A DNA stretch of 26,167 nucleotides from Lentisphaeria bacterium (GTDB lineage Bacteria; Verrucomicrobiota; Lentisphaeria; JABSQK01; UBA12247): positions 1-26,167 of the forward strand of contig DMTJ01000611.1 in NCBI GenBank assembly GCA_003477185.1, given 5' to 3'. Numbering within the stretch: the first letter of the stretch is position 1; each line of letters starts with the position of its first letter. This document shows, piece by piece, positions 1-7,813 of the stretch. The notes under the pieces are model-generated. The model had not been told where the DNA came from and made no database searches. It saw only the letters and a program-made list of their open reading frames with translations. Made by a program: the position numbers and the translations under genes.

Positions 1-2232
1 GGCGATATTCTTGAAGGCAGTATCATCCTGACCGCAGGCCAGGCTCAGGTTGAGTTTGCGATCGACAGCAATATCATCAGCACCATGTTGGCGACTGAGA
101 ATCATCGTCTAGAAGGCGTTCTGGTCTACTGCGAAGTGCAGGCCGTGGATACGTTCGGCAACCGCAGCGAGCCAGCGCGGTCCCAAACAGTCACCGTCTT
201 CCCAGGCTTCGGCTTGCCCGGTTCCAACGAGGATGACGAAGGTGGTGGCGGAGGAGGTGGCGGAGAAGGAACGAGTTCCTTGGTCATCGATGCCGAGACC
301 TACGAGCCCAATGATACACCGCAGGAAGCGCGTCGGATCTTGGTCAACGGCTTTGATGTGTTCAACAGCTCCACGGACCAAGAGAATGGTAGCGGCGGCG
401 GCGGCGGCGGCGGCGGCGGTAGCGGCGGCGGCGGCGGTGGCGGTGACGAGAACAGCGGCGATCAGTCGGGTGGGTTCAGCACCGTCGAGGAGTCCGGTAA
501 CACCAACGAAAGCAACAACAATTCCGGTTCAGACACCGAAAATACCGAGGAAGAGGGCAATTCTCTTTCGCTGGAAGGTACGTTCGAAGGGCAGGCCCAC
601 TCGTTCTTCTTGGAAGACGAGGACTGGATGAAGTTTACAGTTCTGCAAACTTCTGAGGTCGAAGTCGCTACCGGTCGTACCGTGGACGAGATCGAGCAGC
701 GGATTCGCAATCCGGCCCGAGATACTGGAACGCGCCTGGATCTTGGCGTTGATACGCGCATGTGGCTATACAGCGAAGGCGATTTCGAGCGTGCGATCAT
801 TTTCAATGATGACTATCGTTCGTTCGCGCATCCGGAATTCAATCTGGCTGCCCGCTTCAAAGTGGTCGTGGACCCAGGCACCTACTACATCCGTGTTGCC
901 CCGCATCATCAGTTTGGTACGCTCGCTTCTGAGTACGGCATCCTGGTTTTGGCCAACCCGGTACCAGGGGTCTTCGTGAGCTCGCCAGCGCAGCCTGTGC
1001 TGCGCCCCACGAACGCACAGGTCACCGACGATCTCTTCGCCGACGTAGACCCAGCAACGGTGCTGTCCGGTCATCAGCTCTTCTACCGCTGGTACGTGGA
1101 CGGCGTGCAGGTCATGGTCACAGAGGATCGTGTCCTGGACCACCGCTTTACGCAGGCTGGCCAGGAATGGGCGGTCTCTGTGTTCGCACGGAATTCGGCT
1201 GGTGAAGTAAGTGCGGACAGTCCGCTCAGTGTTGAAGTCGAGATTGAGCAGCAGGCCTGGCTTGCGACCCTGCGCGTCGACAAGCGTTTTGGGGATGGCT
1301 CTGAAGCGCCGACGCAGACAGTCGGGATTGGCTGGCTGGCTGGCGCAAGCCATGGCTGGGATGAAAACCTTGATGTGGATCTGCCCACCTCGCTGAACAT
1401 TCCCGCCTTCTTCGGCAACGTCAACGGACCGACCCCACTACCGGACGGCACCAGTGTGCCATCCGGAAGCTTCTTCTCTGCAGGCTTCACCGAAGGGCAC
1501 TCCGCGCTGTCCCTTGACATGCGTCCGTTTGGCGATGCAGCGACCTGGTATCTCTACCTTGACTTTGGGGATCAGCCTACAGAAGTGCGCATCGAGTGGG
1601 ACCCAATCCTGCTGCCACGGTCTGACTTGCCGCTGACTTGGGTAGAAGTAGACCCAGACAGCGACTTCGCACCAATCCCTGGTACGGAGCTGGATATGTT
1701 GGCTGAGCGACGTGTCGGCATCGATATCTCGGGGAATACCGAGCGGACGACACGCGTCTTCCGGGTGATGATTGCGCAGAGCAGCCGGACCGTTAGCCTG
1801 ACGCTGGATGCGGGCTGGAACCTGATCTCCTTCCCAATCACGCCTAACGACCCAGATCCAGACCTGGTCTTCGCCAACAATACCGGGCGCATTATCAGTG
1901 GCGCCGCCTGGACCTTCCTCAACGGCAGCTATATCGCTGCGACCGAGATTCGTGCTGGCGAGGGCTATTGGGTCCTTAACCCACGTGACATCGCGGCTAC
2001 AATCGTGGTCGGTGGCTATCATGCACCGCTGACGATCGTGCTCAAGGAAGGCTGGAACTTGATTGGCCCGACGCGAGATATGGCAGTGCCTGACGGGATT
2101 GATCCTAGTAAGGTGTCTGAGTACTCGCGTGGGAGCTATCGCCCGCTCGACCTGACGGATCCGCTGCCGCTCAAGGCCGGGAAGGGCTACTGGGTCAACA
2201 GCGACCAGGAACGTGTGATTCACTTCGAGTAG
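1..2232 (+). CDS. Large secreted multidomain protein, 5' partial (C-terminal 743 residues)
   Basis: The frame is open from the first base to the TAG at 2230-2232, so the gene starts before the window; the internal ATG at 85 is not a real start. Numbering from base 1, residues about 30-66 look like the end of a fibronectin type III or Ig-like domain. Pure glycine runs lie at about 81-88 and 132-147, separated by acidic and Ser/Asn-rich linker. Residues about 97-320 resemble a bacterial pre-peptidase C-terminal (PPC) beta-sandwich, with YEPNDTPQEA and, later, TYYIRV. A segment with LFYRWYVDGVQV resembles an Ig/PKD-like domain. The C-terminus carries two repeats of the form GWNLI...GYW, with GWN at 605-607 and 684-686. 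There is no LPXTG or obvious membrane anchor at the end. This composition fits an extracellular or surface-associated protein. The substrate and function are not visible, because any catalytic domain would lie upstream of the window. Confidence 0.85.
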   Translation, partial: GDILEGSIILTAGQAQVEFAIDSNIISTMLATENHRLEGVLVYCEVQAVDTFGNRSEPARSQTVTVFPGFGLPGSNEDDEGGGGGGGGEGTSSLVIDAETYEPNDTPQEARRILVNGFDVFNSSTDQENGSGGGGGGGGGSGGGGGGGDENSGDQSGGFSTVEESGNTNESNNNSGSDTENTEEEGNSLSLEGTFEGQAHSFFLEDEDWMKFTVLQTSEVEVATGRTVDEIEQRIRNPARDTGTRLDLGVDTRMWLYSEGDFERAIIFNDDYRSFAHPEFNLAARFKVVVDPGTYYIRVAPHHQFGTLASEYGILVLANPVPGVFVSSPAQPVLRPTNAQVTDDLFADVDPATVLSGHQLFYRWYVDGVQVMVTEDRVLDHRFTQAGQEWAVSVFARNSAGEVSADSPLSVEVEIEQQAWLATLRVDKRFGDGSEAPTQTVGIGWLAGASHGWDENLDVDLPTSLNIPAFFGNVNGPTPLPDGTSVPSGSFFSAGFTEGHSALSLDMRPFGDAATWYLYLDFGDQPTEVRIEWDPILLPRSDLPLTWVEVDPDSDFAPIPGTELDMLAERRVGIDISGNTERTTRVFRVMIAQSSRTVSLTLDAGWNLISFPITPNDPDPDLVFANNTGRIISGAAWTFLNGSYIAATEIRAGEGYWVLNPRDIAATIVVGGYHAPLTIVLKEGWNLIGPTRDMAVPDGIDPSKVSEYSRGSYRPLDLTDPLPLKAGKGYWVNSDQERVIHFE
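241..447 (+). repeat. Glycine-codon (GGN) microsatellite tracts inside the secreted protein gene
   Basis: Two low-complexity tracts of GGN codons, at about 241-264 and 391-447. The second is dominated by uninterrupted GGC triplets broken by a single AGC (Ser) codon. They encode glycine linkers between folded domains. Triplet runs of this purity can change length by slippage without shifting the frame, so length variation between strains would alter linker length only. Confidence 0.8.
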
Positions 2233-2262
2233 TTGCGACCCAGCTTCGAGCTGAACGCTAAC

Positions 2263-2308
2263 AGCACCAATCTTCGCCCAGCGAGGATTGGTGCTCGTTG
2301 GTGTTTTT
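2263..2308 (+). terminator. Strong intrinsic terminator between secreted-protein gene and pyk
   Basis: A near-perfect inverted repeat begins AGCACCAATCTTCGC, has a 3-nt CCA loop and returns as GCGAGGATTGGTGCT. The 15-pair stem contains one T-G wobble and spans 2263-2295. A T5 run follows at 2304-2308. It lies 30 bp after the stop codon. Its position also argues against any pyk start codon upstream of about 2310. Confidence 0.85.
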
Positions 2309-2368
2309 ACATCGCGCTTGGGCTCCCGAAGCCAGCGCTTTCTGCTACACAAAACTATGGGAAAATCT

Positions 2369-3790
2369 ATGGGCAACATCAATCGACGCGTAAAAATTCT
2401 CGCCACCATCGGTCCAGCGACCGATTCTCCGGAGATGATCCGCGAGTTAATTAAAGGAGGCATGAATGTAGCGAGATTGAATATGTCCCATGCGACCCAC
2501 GAGAGCGCCCGAAGCATTGTCGACAACATTCGGACAATCAGCGCGGAGCTGAACATTCCCGTAGGGATTCTCATGGATACCCAGGGCCCCGCGATTAGGA
2601 CAGGCGATGTAGAGCAGCCGTTGGAGCTCGCTGTAGGCGCGAAGCTTGTTTTGACGGTGCGTGGCGAGACCTCAGAAGAGCACCAGTCGGTAGACGTGAA
2701 CTATGATGACCTTGTCGACACCATTGGCATTGGCAATGTGGTCATCGTGGACAATGGCGACATCCATCTGCGTGTCCTTGAGAAGCGCCGCAATCAGCTG
2801 CACTGCGAAGTACTTACTGCCGGCGTCCTGGCCAGCCGCAAGCACATCAACCTGCCAGGGGTTCGGGTAAACCTCCCGGCGCTGACCAAGAAAGATATTC
2901 GTGATATCAACTTGGGCATCGAAATGGAAGTTGATTTCTTTGCCATGTCCTTTGTCCGTGAAGCCAGTGATGTGGTCAAGCTGCGGGGCATTCTTGAATA
3001 TCACGACGGGGCAAATCAGCGCATCATTGCCAAGCTCGAGGACCAAGAGGGCATTCGAAACTGTAAGGAGATCATTGACGTCGCTGACGGGATCATGGTC
3101 GCCCGCGGCGATCTCGGGATTGAGTGCCCGTACGAAGACCTGCCGCTTATTCAGCGCAGCGTAGTCAAGCAATGCGTCGAGCGCGGCCGCACCGTCATTG
3201 TCGCGACCCATATGCTCGAGTCCATGGTTGAAACACCGTCTCCGACCCGGGCCGAGATCACAGACGTCGCGAATGCTGTATTCGAGGAGGCTGACGCGAT
3301 CATGCTCTCCGGAGAAACATCGATTGGCAGCTACCCGCTTCGCTGTGTCGAAGTGATGGATCGCATCGCCCAGCGCACCGAAGAGGGAGAGAAGGCAGGG
3401 TTTTCCGCCGGTGCTCAAGTCGATGCACGCCCCGCTCATATCATGAAAGCAGCCGCCAGTATGGCTGGTGAACTCGGGGCTTCCGCACTCATCGTGTTTA
3501 CCCACACGGGCACGATGGCACGGTACGCCTCTTGGTTTCGGCCCAGCCTGACCCCGATTCACTGCTTTACCAATGATCGTAAGGTCTTACCGCAGCTCAC
3601 GCTCCATTGGGGGTTGCAGCCGCATCTGATTGAATTCTGCGAAGAGGCGCCGCTCAATGATGTGGAGACGGCCATTAGCCATCTCAAGGAGCAGGGCCAC
3701 TTAAAGGCAGGAGACTGCGTTGTGGCGATTTCTGAGATTCGCGCCTTCAGTGTGCGCGGTGACACGGTTCTGGTACGCGACGTCAGCTAA
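2369..3790 (+). CDS. pyk: Pyruvate kinase
   Basis: Converts phosphoenolpyruvate and ADP to pyruvate and ATP in the last step of glycolysis. The family signatures are in order: the N-terminal KILATIGPATDSPEMI and NVARLNMSHATHE, DTQGPAIRTG, the active-site block IIAKLEDQEGIRN followed by DGIMVARGDLGIE, then ATHMLESM, PTRAEITDVANAV and MLSGETSIGSYP. A C-terminal domain of ordinary length follows. The ATG at 2369 gives 473 residues, the usual length, and has GGGA about 6 nt upstream. An ATG at 2357 is a possible alternative. A frame extension to 2288 would place the start inside the upstream terminator hairpin and is rejected. ATHMLESM replaces the commoner ATQMLESM, a conservative variation. It appears monocistronic. 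Confidence 0.95.
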   Translation: MGNINRRVKILATIGPATDSPEMIRELIKGGMNVARLNMSHATHESARSIVDNIRTISAELNIPVGILMDTQGPAIRTGDVEQPLELAVGAKLVLTVRGETSEEHQSVDVNYDDLVDTIGIGNVVIVDNGDIHLRVLEKRRNQLHCEVLTAGVLASRKHINLPGVRVNLPALTKKDIRDINLGIEMEVDFFAMSFVREASDVVKLRGILEYHDGANQRIIAKLEDQEGIRNCKEIIDVADGIMVARGDLGIECPYEDLPLIQRSVVKQCVERGRTVIVATHMLESMVETPSPTRAEITDVANAVFEEADAIMLSGETSIGSYPLRCVEVMDRIAQRTEEGEKAGFSAGAQVDARPAHIMKAAASMAGELGASALIVFTHTGTMARYASWFRPSLTPIHCFTNDRKVLPQLTLHWGLQPHLIEFCEEAPLNDVETAISHLKEQGHLKAGDCVVAISEIRAFSVRGDTVLVRDVS

Positions 3791-4150
3791 GAAGCACCTG
3801 CTGCCGCGGGCGGCAGAAAAAGATCTGGCTTTCTCGGTGCGCGTCCCGTTGTCAGCGAATGCGGTTGTTGTTTTGGTGTTCGACCCGGCATCGTGACACA
3901 ACGACTCAAGGTCTCATAGCCGGATCAAGAGCTCTGCGGCTAGATCAAGCGGACACGCATCGGCGGCAAACATGAGATCTTGATCTTCTGCTGATAGCAC
4001 AACCGTCCCAATCTTGGGGCGGAGTGAATCGGGCTCACATCGCGACTCCCCCCTTCACAACGCCCCATCACCGTGCAGCCGCTCTTCAAATCGAGCAGGG
4101 CATCCTCAAAGGGAATGTGTAGTTATAGCATTGATCTCTCCTGAAACTGA

Positions 4151-4179
4151 TTGACTGATATTTACTCAAGGGCTAGGAG
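4151..4179 (+). promoter_or_regulatory. Possible promoter for the GHMP kinase unit
   Basis: TTGACT at 4151-4156 matches five of six -35 consensus bases. The hexamer 17 bp downstream, TAGGAG, matches only three of six -10 bases. It is in the right place for the two-gene unit starting at 4284, leaving a leader of about 100 nt that contains the 4206 palindrome. This is a weak prediction. Confidence 0.3.
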
Positions 4180-4205
4180 AAAGCTGTAACTTTGGCGATG
4201 GACTT

Positions 4206-4218
4206 TGCGAACATCGCA
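4206..4218. repeat. TGCGRNNNYCGCA palindrome, intergenic copy
   Basis: TGCGAACATCGCA, flanked by T and A to make the perfect inverted repeat TTGCGA-ACA-TCGCAA. It is the only non-coding copy of the family in the window. It lies 65 bp before the GHMP kinase start and about 17 bp upstream of a TATAGT, so an operator role here is conceivable. Confidence 0.7.
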
Positions 4219-4283
4219 ACTCTCGATCTTGCAGGTATAGTTTTCGAGGCTTATTTCCCTTTGCTACAAGCTGGACGTTGACT

Positions 4284-5303
4284 ATGATTCGCACCGTTGC
4301 CTACCCCCGAACCGGACTGGTTGGGAACCCTTCTGATCTCTTTCATGGGCGGACCATCAGCCTGCTGCTTGATGCATTCCAGGCAGAGGTCACCATCACA
4401 GAATCGGAGCGGATTGAGATTGAGCGGACCAACCACGATGGGCGCGCGTTTGCCGGACTCGATGAGTTGGTACATTTTCGCCGAGAGTTTGGCTACTATG
4501 GCGGGATTCGGATCATCGAGGCCACCATTGTCCGGCTACATCGGCATTGCCAGCGACTCAATATCCAACTCGACGGAAAGCGCAGTTTTCATCTGGCCTA
4601 CAGTTCCAACATCCCGTTTCGCGTGGGCCTTGCTGGGTCCAGTGCCATTGCCCGCGCCACGTTGGTCTGCCTGATGAAATTCTATGATTTGGCGGATACG
4701 GACATTCCGCTTCCAATTCAGGCAAATATAATTCTCGAAGCTGAAACCCTGGAGCTTGGTATCGTAGCTGGGCCCCAGGACCGCGTGGTATCCATCTACG
4801 GCGGCCTCGTCTATATGGACTTTACGCGCGACGCCTTTGAGCGGAATTATAACCTGTATGGAGATTACAAGCGTCTTGACCCGGCGAACCTACCCCGGCT
4901 ATACGTAGCCTATGACGAGCGGCTCTCGGAGTCCTCGGGGCGAGTCCATGGGAATATCCAGAGGCGGCCAGAGGATCAGAAAAAGGCCATCCTCCGGGTC
5001 ATGGCGCAGAAGGCGGAATTAGTAGAAGAAGCCAGAGTGGTGATCGAGCGTGCGGACAAGGATGCGATTGGGCCTCTGATGACGCGTGACTTTGAGCTCA
5101 GGCGCTCGGTGTACGACCTCGCGCCGATGAACCTAGAGATGGTCGAGACGGCTAGGCATAACGGTAGCCATGCGAAGCAGTGCGGCTCAGGCGGCGCCAT
5201 CGTCGGCACTTTTACGGATGACGAGCATCTCCTTCGTGTCACTCAGGCGTTTCAATTGATCGGCTGCCAAGTGGTCGAAGTACGAGTCGCGACCTACGCG
5301 TAG
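4284..5303 (+). CDS. GHMP-family sugar kinase, glucuronokinase-like
   Basis: An ATP-dependent small-molecule kinase of the GHMP superfamily. The N-terminal GLVGNPSDLFHGRTIS (residues 11-26) and the nucleotide-binding motif NIPFRVGLAGSSAIARATL (109-127) resemble plant glucuronokinase and related sugar-1-kinases. The C-terminal glycine-rich motif CGSGGAIVGTF is the third GHMP motif. The ATG at 4284 gives 339 residues; an in-frame TTG lies two codons earlier. No strong ribosome-binding site is visible. The next gene starts 5 bp after the stop, implying co-transcription. The likely reaction is anomeric phosphorylation of a sugar or sugar acid to feed a nucleotide sugar. The substrate is not established from sequence; glucuronate, another hexose or a heptose are all possible. 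Confidence 0.8.
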   Translation: MIRTVAYPRTGLVGNPSDLFHGRTISLLLDAFQAEVTITESERIEIERTNHDGRAFAGLDELVHFRREFGYYGGIRIIEATIVRLHRHCQRLNIQLDGKRSFHLAYSSNIPFRVGLAGSSAIARATLVCLMKFYDLADTDIPLPIQANIILEAETLELGIVAGPQDRVVSIYGGLVYMDFTRDAFERNYNLYGDYKRLDPANLPRLYVAYDERLSESSGRVHGNIQRRPEDQKKAILRVMAQKAELVEEARVVIERADKDAIGPLMTRDFELRRSVYDLAPMNLEMVETARHNGSHAKQCGSGGAIVGTFTDDEHLLRVTQAFQLIGCQVVEVRVATYA

Positions 5304-5308
5304 CGGGC

Positions 5309-7105
5309 ATGGCTACTGAGGTCAAGGCTCCGGATCTCGAAGTGGTGGCGAGCCAAGAGCTTGCTGCACGGGATATCCGGACCATTCGCATCCTCTATGA
5401 GACGGGGCGGGCAGTCTGGTTCCTAGGGCGTCAGAACGGCGCGTTGGTGGAGATAGAGGCCTGTGATCGGCTCGCCTGTGACAACACAGCGCTCAATGCC
5501 TATGCGCTCGAGGCCACGACCATGCGTCATCCCCTTGGCCGTCCGCCAGCTGTGATCGATGGTGACCGTGGCCTGTATCTGATCCGCCCCCATCGGCGTG
5601 GCGAGCCAATCTGGCAGGCACTTCTTCGCCCCGGGCGGTTTTCTGCCAACCGTCTCGCGGCACTTTTGCCCGGCTTGAGCCAGGCGCTTAGCACGATCGA
5701 CGATCAGACCCCCTTGCCGATGATCTATCTTGGCGAGAGTGAGGTCACGGTGGATGGCACCATCTGGGGCCCATGGGCACATCATGGCGAGATTGTCCGC
5801 ATCATCGATGCCTGGTCCCATCGCTACCCGGACGATTCGGCACAGAAGGGCCAGCAGGCACTCCGCAGGCTCTATGGCAGGCTCATTAGCGGGAGCTGGC
5901 AGCCCAGTGAAGACGAGCTTAACGCCGCGCATCAAGCTGGCACAATCGCTGATCACGAACTTCGCATTTATCAGCGCTTGGCCAAGCACTCTGTTGTGGA
6001 GAAGAGATCGCTAGGGCGCGTACTCCGGCTAGCACTGGCCTGTACGGTCGTATTAGGCATCGCAGGGGGCCTTCGCGTATACAACCTTACTCGTGCCGAG
6101 GGTTGGCAGGGAGCGACGGCAGAGGCGCTCTCTGCGGAAACCAGCCAGAACATCCGGAAGACCATCGCGCCAGTGCCTGTGCGGACAGATCGCAGTGGCG
6201 CCGTGCTGAAGCAGCGCGCTTTCCATCTCGTCCGTTTGGCGCAGGCTGGCCAGTACGTTGCCTTTGAGGACGAAGGAAGCGAGCTCATCTCCTCGGCGAA
6301 AACCGCGGAAGACAGAGATTTAGTGAAGCAGGCGATTGCATCTGCCCGCCAGGAGATTAAGGCTGCGGTTGATGATGAGCTTGCTCTGATCGAAGCTCTG
6401 TTTCATGCAGAAGAGTTCGACACTGCACTCGCGCGGCTGGACACCTTTCGAGTGCTACTGCCACTCGTAGGTGCCCATCGCGACGCCACCACCGCCTGGC
6501 GAGAAAAACTCGTCACTGCCATACAGCAGCGCACGGACCAGCGCGCTCGTCATCAACGGGCACGCCTCGACCAATACCGGCTAGAATGCGACATCCTGGA
6601 GCGACTAAAGGTAGCCATGCTGCAATACAAAGGCACGCTTCGGCGCCTGGCGGACGCGCACGCGCTAGACTTGGAGACCCGGGCCTCTCGCGAGCTCGTA
6701 GCATGCATGGTCACTTTGGACGAAGCAGAGGGCCAGCTCATGCGTGCGCTGCTTTCGCGCTGCGCGGCTGACCCTGCGGGAACGTATGCCGCGATTGGGG
6801 CGAACCTTCCTGCCTCCTCTCAAGGGACCGTGACCGCCGTTGACCGCGGCCAAATCACCATTACGACGCAAGACCGGGTGATCAGCCGCCGCTGGCGCGA
6901 GGACCTGTCCCCTTCCCAAAAGCTGGCGATCTGGCACGGCGTTTTGAGGCCGAATCGGGCGGCTCCGGGGCCTTCGGCACTTGCACTCCGCGCCTACGCC
7001 CAGCTCCACAAGGTCCCCATCAATCTACTTGGTCAAGACAATTCCTGCGCAGCTGTTCGCGAGCGCCTAATCCGCTTTCTTAAGGCTCCTCCGAGCCAGG
7101 ATTAA
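5309..7105 (+). CDS. Unrecognised 598-residue protein with one membrane segment
   Basis: I do not recognise the family. Residues 1-235 are a soluble mixed alpha/beta region containing GLYLIRPHRRGEPIWQALL and later PMIYLGESEVTVDG. The rhythm faintly recalls the hinge and C-lobe of a protein-kinase fold, but no catalytic HxD or DFG motif is visible. Residues 239-256 (LRLALACTVVLGIAGGLR) form one hydrophobic segment with basic flanks. Residues about 280-485 are largely helical and charged, with possible coiled coil. Residues about 500-540 look like a small beta domain (GTVTAVDRGQITITTQD). This layout suggests a single-pass protein with an N-terminal cytosolic domain and a C-terminal domain outside the membrane, though topology is a guess. 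It starts 5 bp after the GHMP kinase stop. Its 3' end overlaps the convergent aat gene by 26 bp. Confidence 0.75.
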   Translation: MATEVKAPDLEVVASQELAARDIRTIRILYETGRAVWFLGRQNGALVEIEACDRLACDNTALNAYALEATTMRHPLGRPPAVIDGDRGLYLIRPHRRGEPIWQALLRPGRFSANRLAALLPGLSQALSTIDDQTPLPMIYLGESEVTVDGTIWGPWAHHGEIVRIIDAWSHRYPDDSAQKGQQALRRLYGRLISGSWQPSEDELNAAHQAGTIADHELRIYQRLAKHSVVEKRSLGRVLRLALACTVVLGIAGGLRVYNLTRAEGWQGATAEALSAETSQNIRKTIAPVPVRTDRSGAVLKQRAFHLVRLAQAGQYVAFEDEGSELISSAKTAEDRDLVKQAIASARQEIKAAVDDELALIEALFHAEEFDTALARLDTFRVLLPLVGAHRDATTAWREKLVTAIQQRTDQRARHQRARLDQYRLECDILERLKVAMLQYKGTLRRLADAHALDLETRASRELVACMVTLDEAEGQLMRALLSRCAADPAGTYAAIGANLPASSQGTVTAVDRGQITITTQDRVISRRWREDLSPSQKLAIWHGVLRPNRAAPGPSALALRAYAQLHKVPINLLGQDNSCAAVRERLIRFLKAPPSQD

Positions 7106-7802
7106 TCGGTGCCTTGACCTCCGCCAGAATGGCTGGGCCTAGCGCGGTTGCGGGTTTTCTGCCCGTATGCGCTGCGAGGTGCTCCTGAAACCGCTCGCGT
7201 GACCAAAACTCAGCGCCAAAGCGCTCGAGATGCGGTGTATGCATCTGACAGTCAATCAGGCTGAAGCCGCAGTCCGTCAGGTGTCGGACCAAATGGGCGA
7301 ATGCCACCTTCGAGGCGTTTGCGATGTTCGCAAACATCGACTCCCCGAAAAAGACGCTGCCGAGGGTGACTCCGTAGAGGCCACCGACCAGTTCGCCGTC
7401 CGACCAGCTTTCGACAGAATGTGCCCGGCCGAGCGCATGCATTGATTCAAACGCAGCGATCAGGTCATCATTCAGCCAGGAGCCGTCCTGGCCGGTCCTG
7501 GGGGCGGCTTGGCAGGCGCGCAAAACGGCCGAAAAGTCCCGGTCCATTGTGATCGTAAATGCGGACTTCGCAATCACGCGCTTCAGGCTCCTCTGGATGC
7601 GCAGCTTCTCTGGCGGCAGGACAAACCGGGGGGCGGGAGAGAACCACAGGATCGGCGGTTCGTTATACCACGGAAAGATCCCCAAGGCATACGACGCTGT
7701 CAGTCGCTCTGCAGACAGGTCGCCGCCGACGGCGAGAAAACCATCACTGTCTGCCAGCTGGGGCGGCGGAAACGCTACGCTGTCGTTGTGAAGCAGATAC
7801 AC
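7080..7802 (-). CDS. aat: Leucyl/phenylalanyl-tRNA-protein transferase
   Basis: Transfers Leu or Phe from aminoacyl-tRNA to proteins with N-terminal Arg or Lys, marking them for ClpAP degradation in the N-end rule pathway. Family motifs are FLAVGGDLSAERL, YALGIFPWY, ILWFSPAPRFVL, LVGGLYGVTLGSVFFGESMF and LIDCQMHTPHLERFGA. The gene begins with GTG at 7802. An in-frame TAG lies two codons upstream, so no earlier start is possible, and alignment to the family N-terminus (YLL..D...FPPP) fits. The 240 residues match the usual length. It is the last gene of the minus-strand row, 11 bp after the helicase stop. Two copies of the TGCGRNNNYCGCA palindrome lie inside it. Confidence 0.93.
   Translation of the reverse strand: MYLLHNDSVAFPPPQLADSDGFLAVGGDLSAERLTASYALGIFPWYNEPPILWFSPAPRFVLPPEKLRIQRSLKRVIAKSAFTITMDRDFSAVLRACQAAPRTGQDGSWLNDDLIAAFESMHALGRAHSVESWSDGELVGGLYGVTLGSVFFGESMFANIANASKVAFAHLVRHLTDCGFSLIDCQMHTPHLERFGAEFWSRERFQEHLAAHTGRKPATALGPAILAEVKAPINPGSEEP
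7320..7332. repeat. TGCGRNNNYCGCA palindrome in aat (first copy)
   Basis: TGCGATGTTCGCA inside the larger perfect inverted repeat GTTTGCGA-TGT-TCGCAAAC (7317-7335). The reverse strand is identical over 16 nt to the intergenic copy at 4204-4219. On the aat strand it is read as Ala-Asn-Ile-Ala. Confidence 0.75.
7560..7572. repeat. TGCGRNNNYCGCA palindrome in aat (second copy)
   Basis: TGCGGACTTCGCA. On the aat strand it is read as Ala-Lys-Ser-Ala with codons GCG AAG TCC GCA, the same four codons as the copy in the adenosine kinase gene at 22577. Confidence 0.65.
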
Positions 7803-7813
7803 GTTGGCCTAGG

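Larger units (their letters stand above)
3791..4283. other. Long intergenic region with several inverted repeats, no gene recognised
   Basis: This stretch has no credible ORF, and I see no tRNA or known riboswitch in it. It holds: a GC-rich hairpin with arms CTGCCG and CGGCAG just after the pyk stop, with no T-run; TAGCCG (3917-3922) paired to CGGCTA (3937-3942); GATCAAG repeated directly at 3923 and 3943, with GATCAAGA returning inverted as TCTTGATC at 3978-3985; CCGTCCC (4003-4009) paired to GGGGCGG (4016-4022) around a 6-nt loop; and the palindrome at 4206-4218. A weak promoter candidate is TTGACT (4151-4156), 17 bp, then TAGGAG (4174-4179). TATAGT at 4236-4241 is another possible -10. The structure density could reflect a small RNA or leader, but none is assigned. 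Confidence 0.5.

Noticed and set aside
1438..2574. Long minus-strand open frame (378 codons) opposite the secreted protein gene and pyk start
   Set aside because: It crosses the terminator and two real genes, shows no family motif, and is explained by the high-GC codon pattern of the plus strand.
3799..3817. GC-rich hairpin just after pyk as an intrinsic terminator
   Set aside because: CTGCCG/CGGCAG forms a stem, but an A-run rather than a T-run follows, so it does not meet the usual criteria.
3869..3899. GTTCGAC in the pyk-GHMP kinase gap, resembling a tRNA T-loop
   Set aside because: The flanking bases do not form a 5-bp T-stem and no acceptor or anticodon stem could be built around it.
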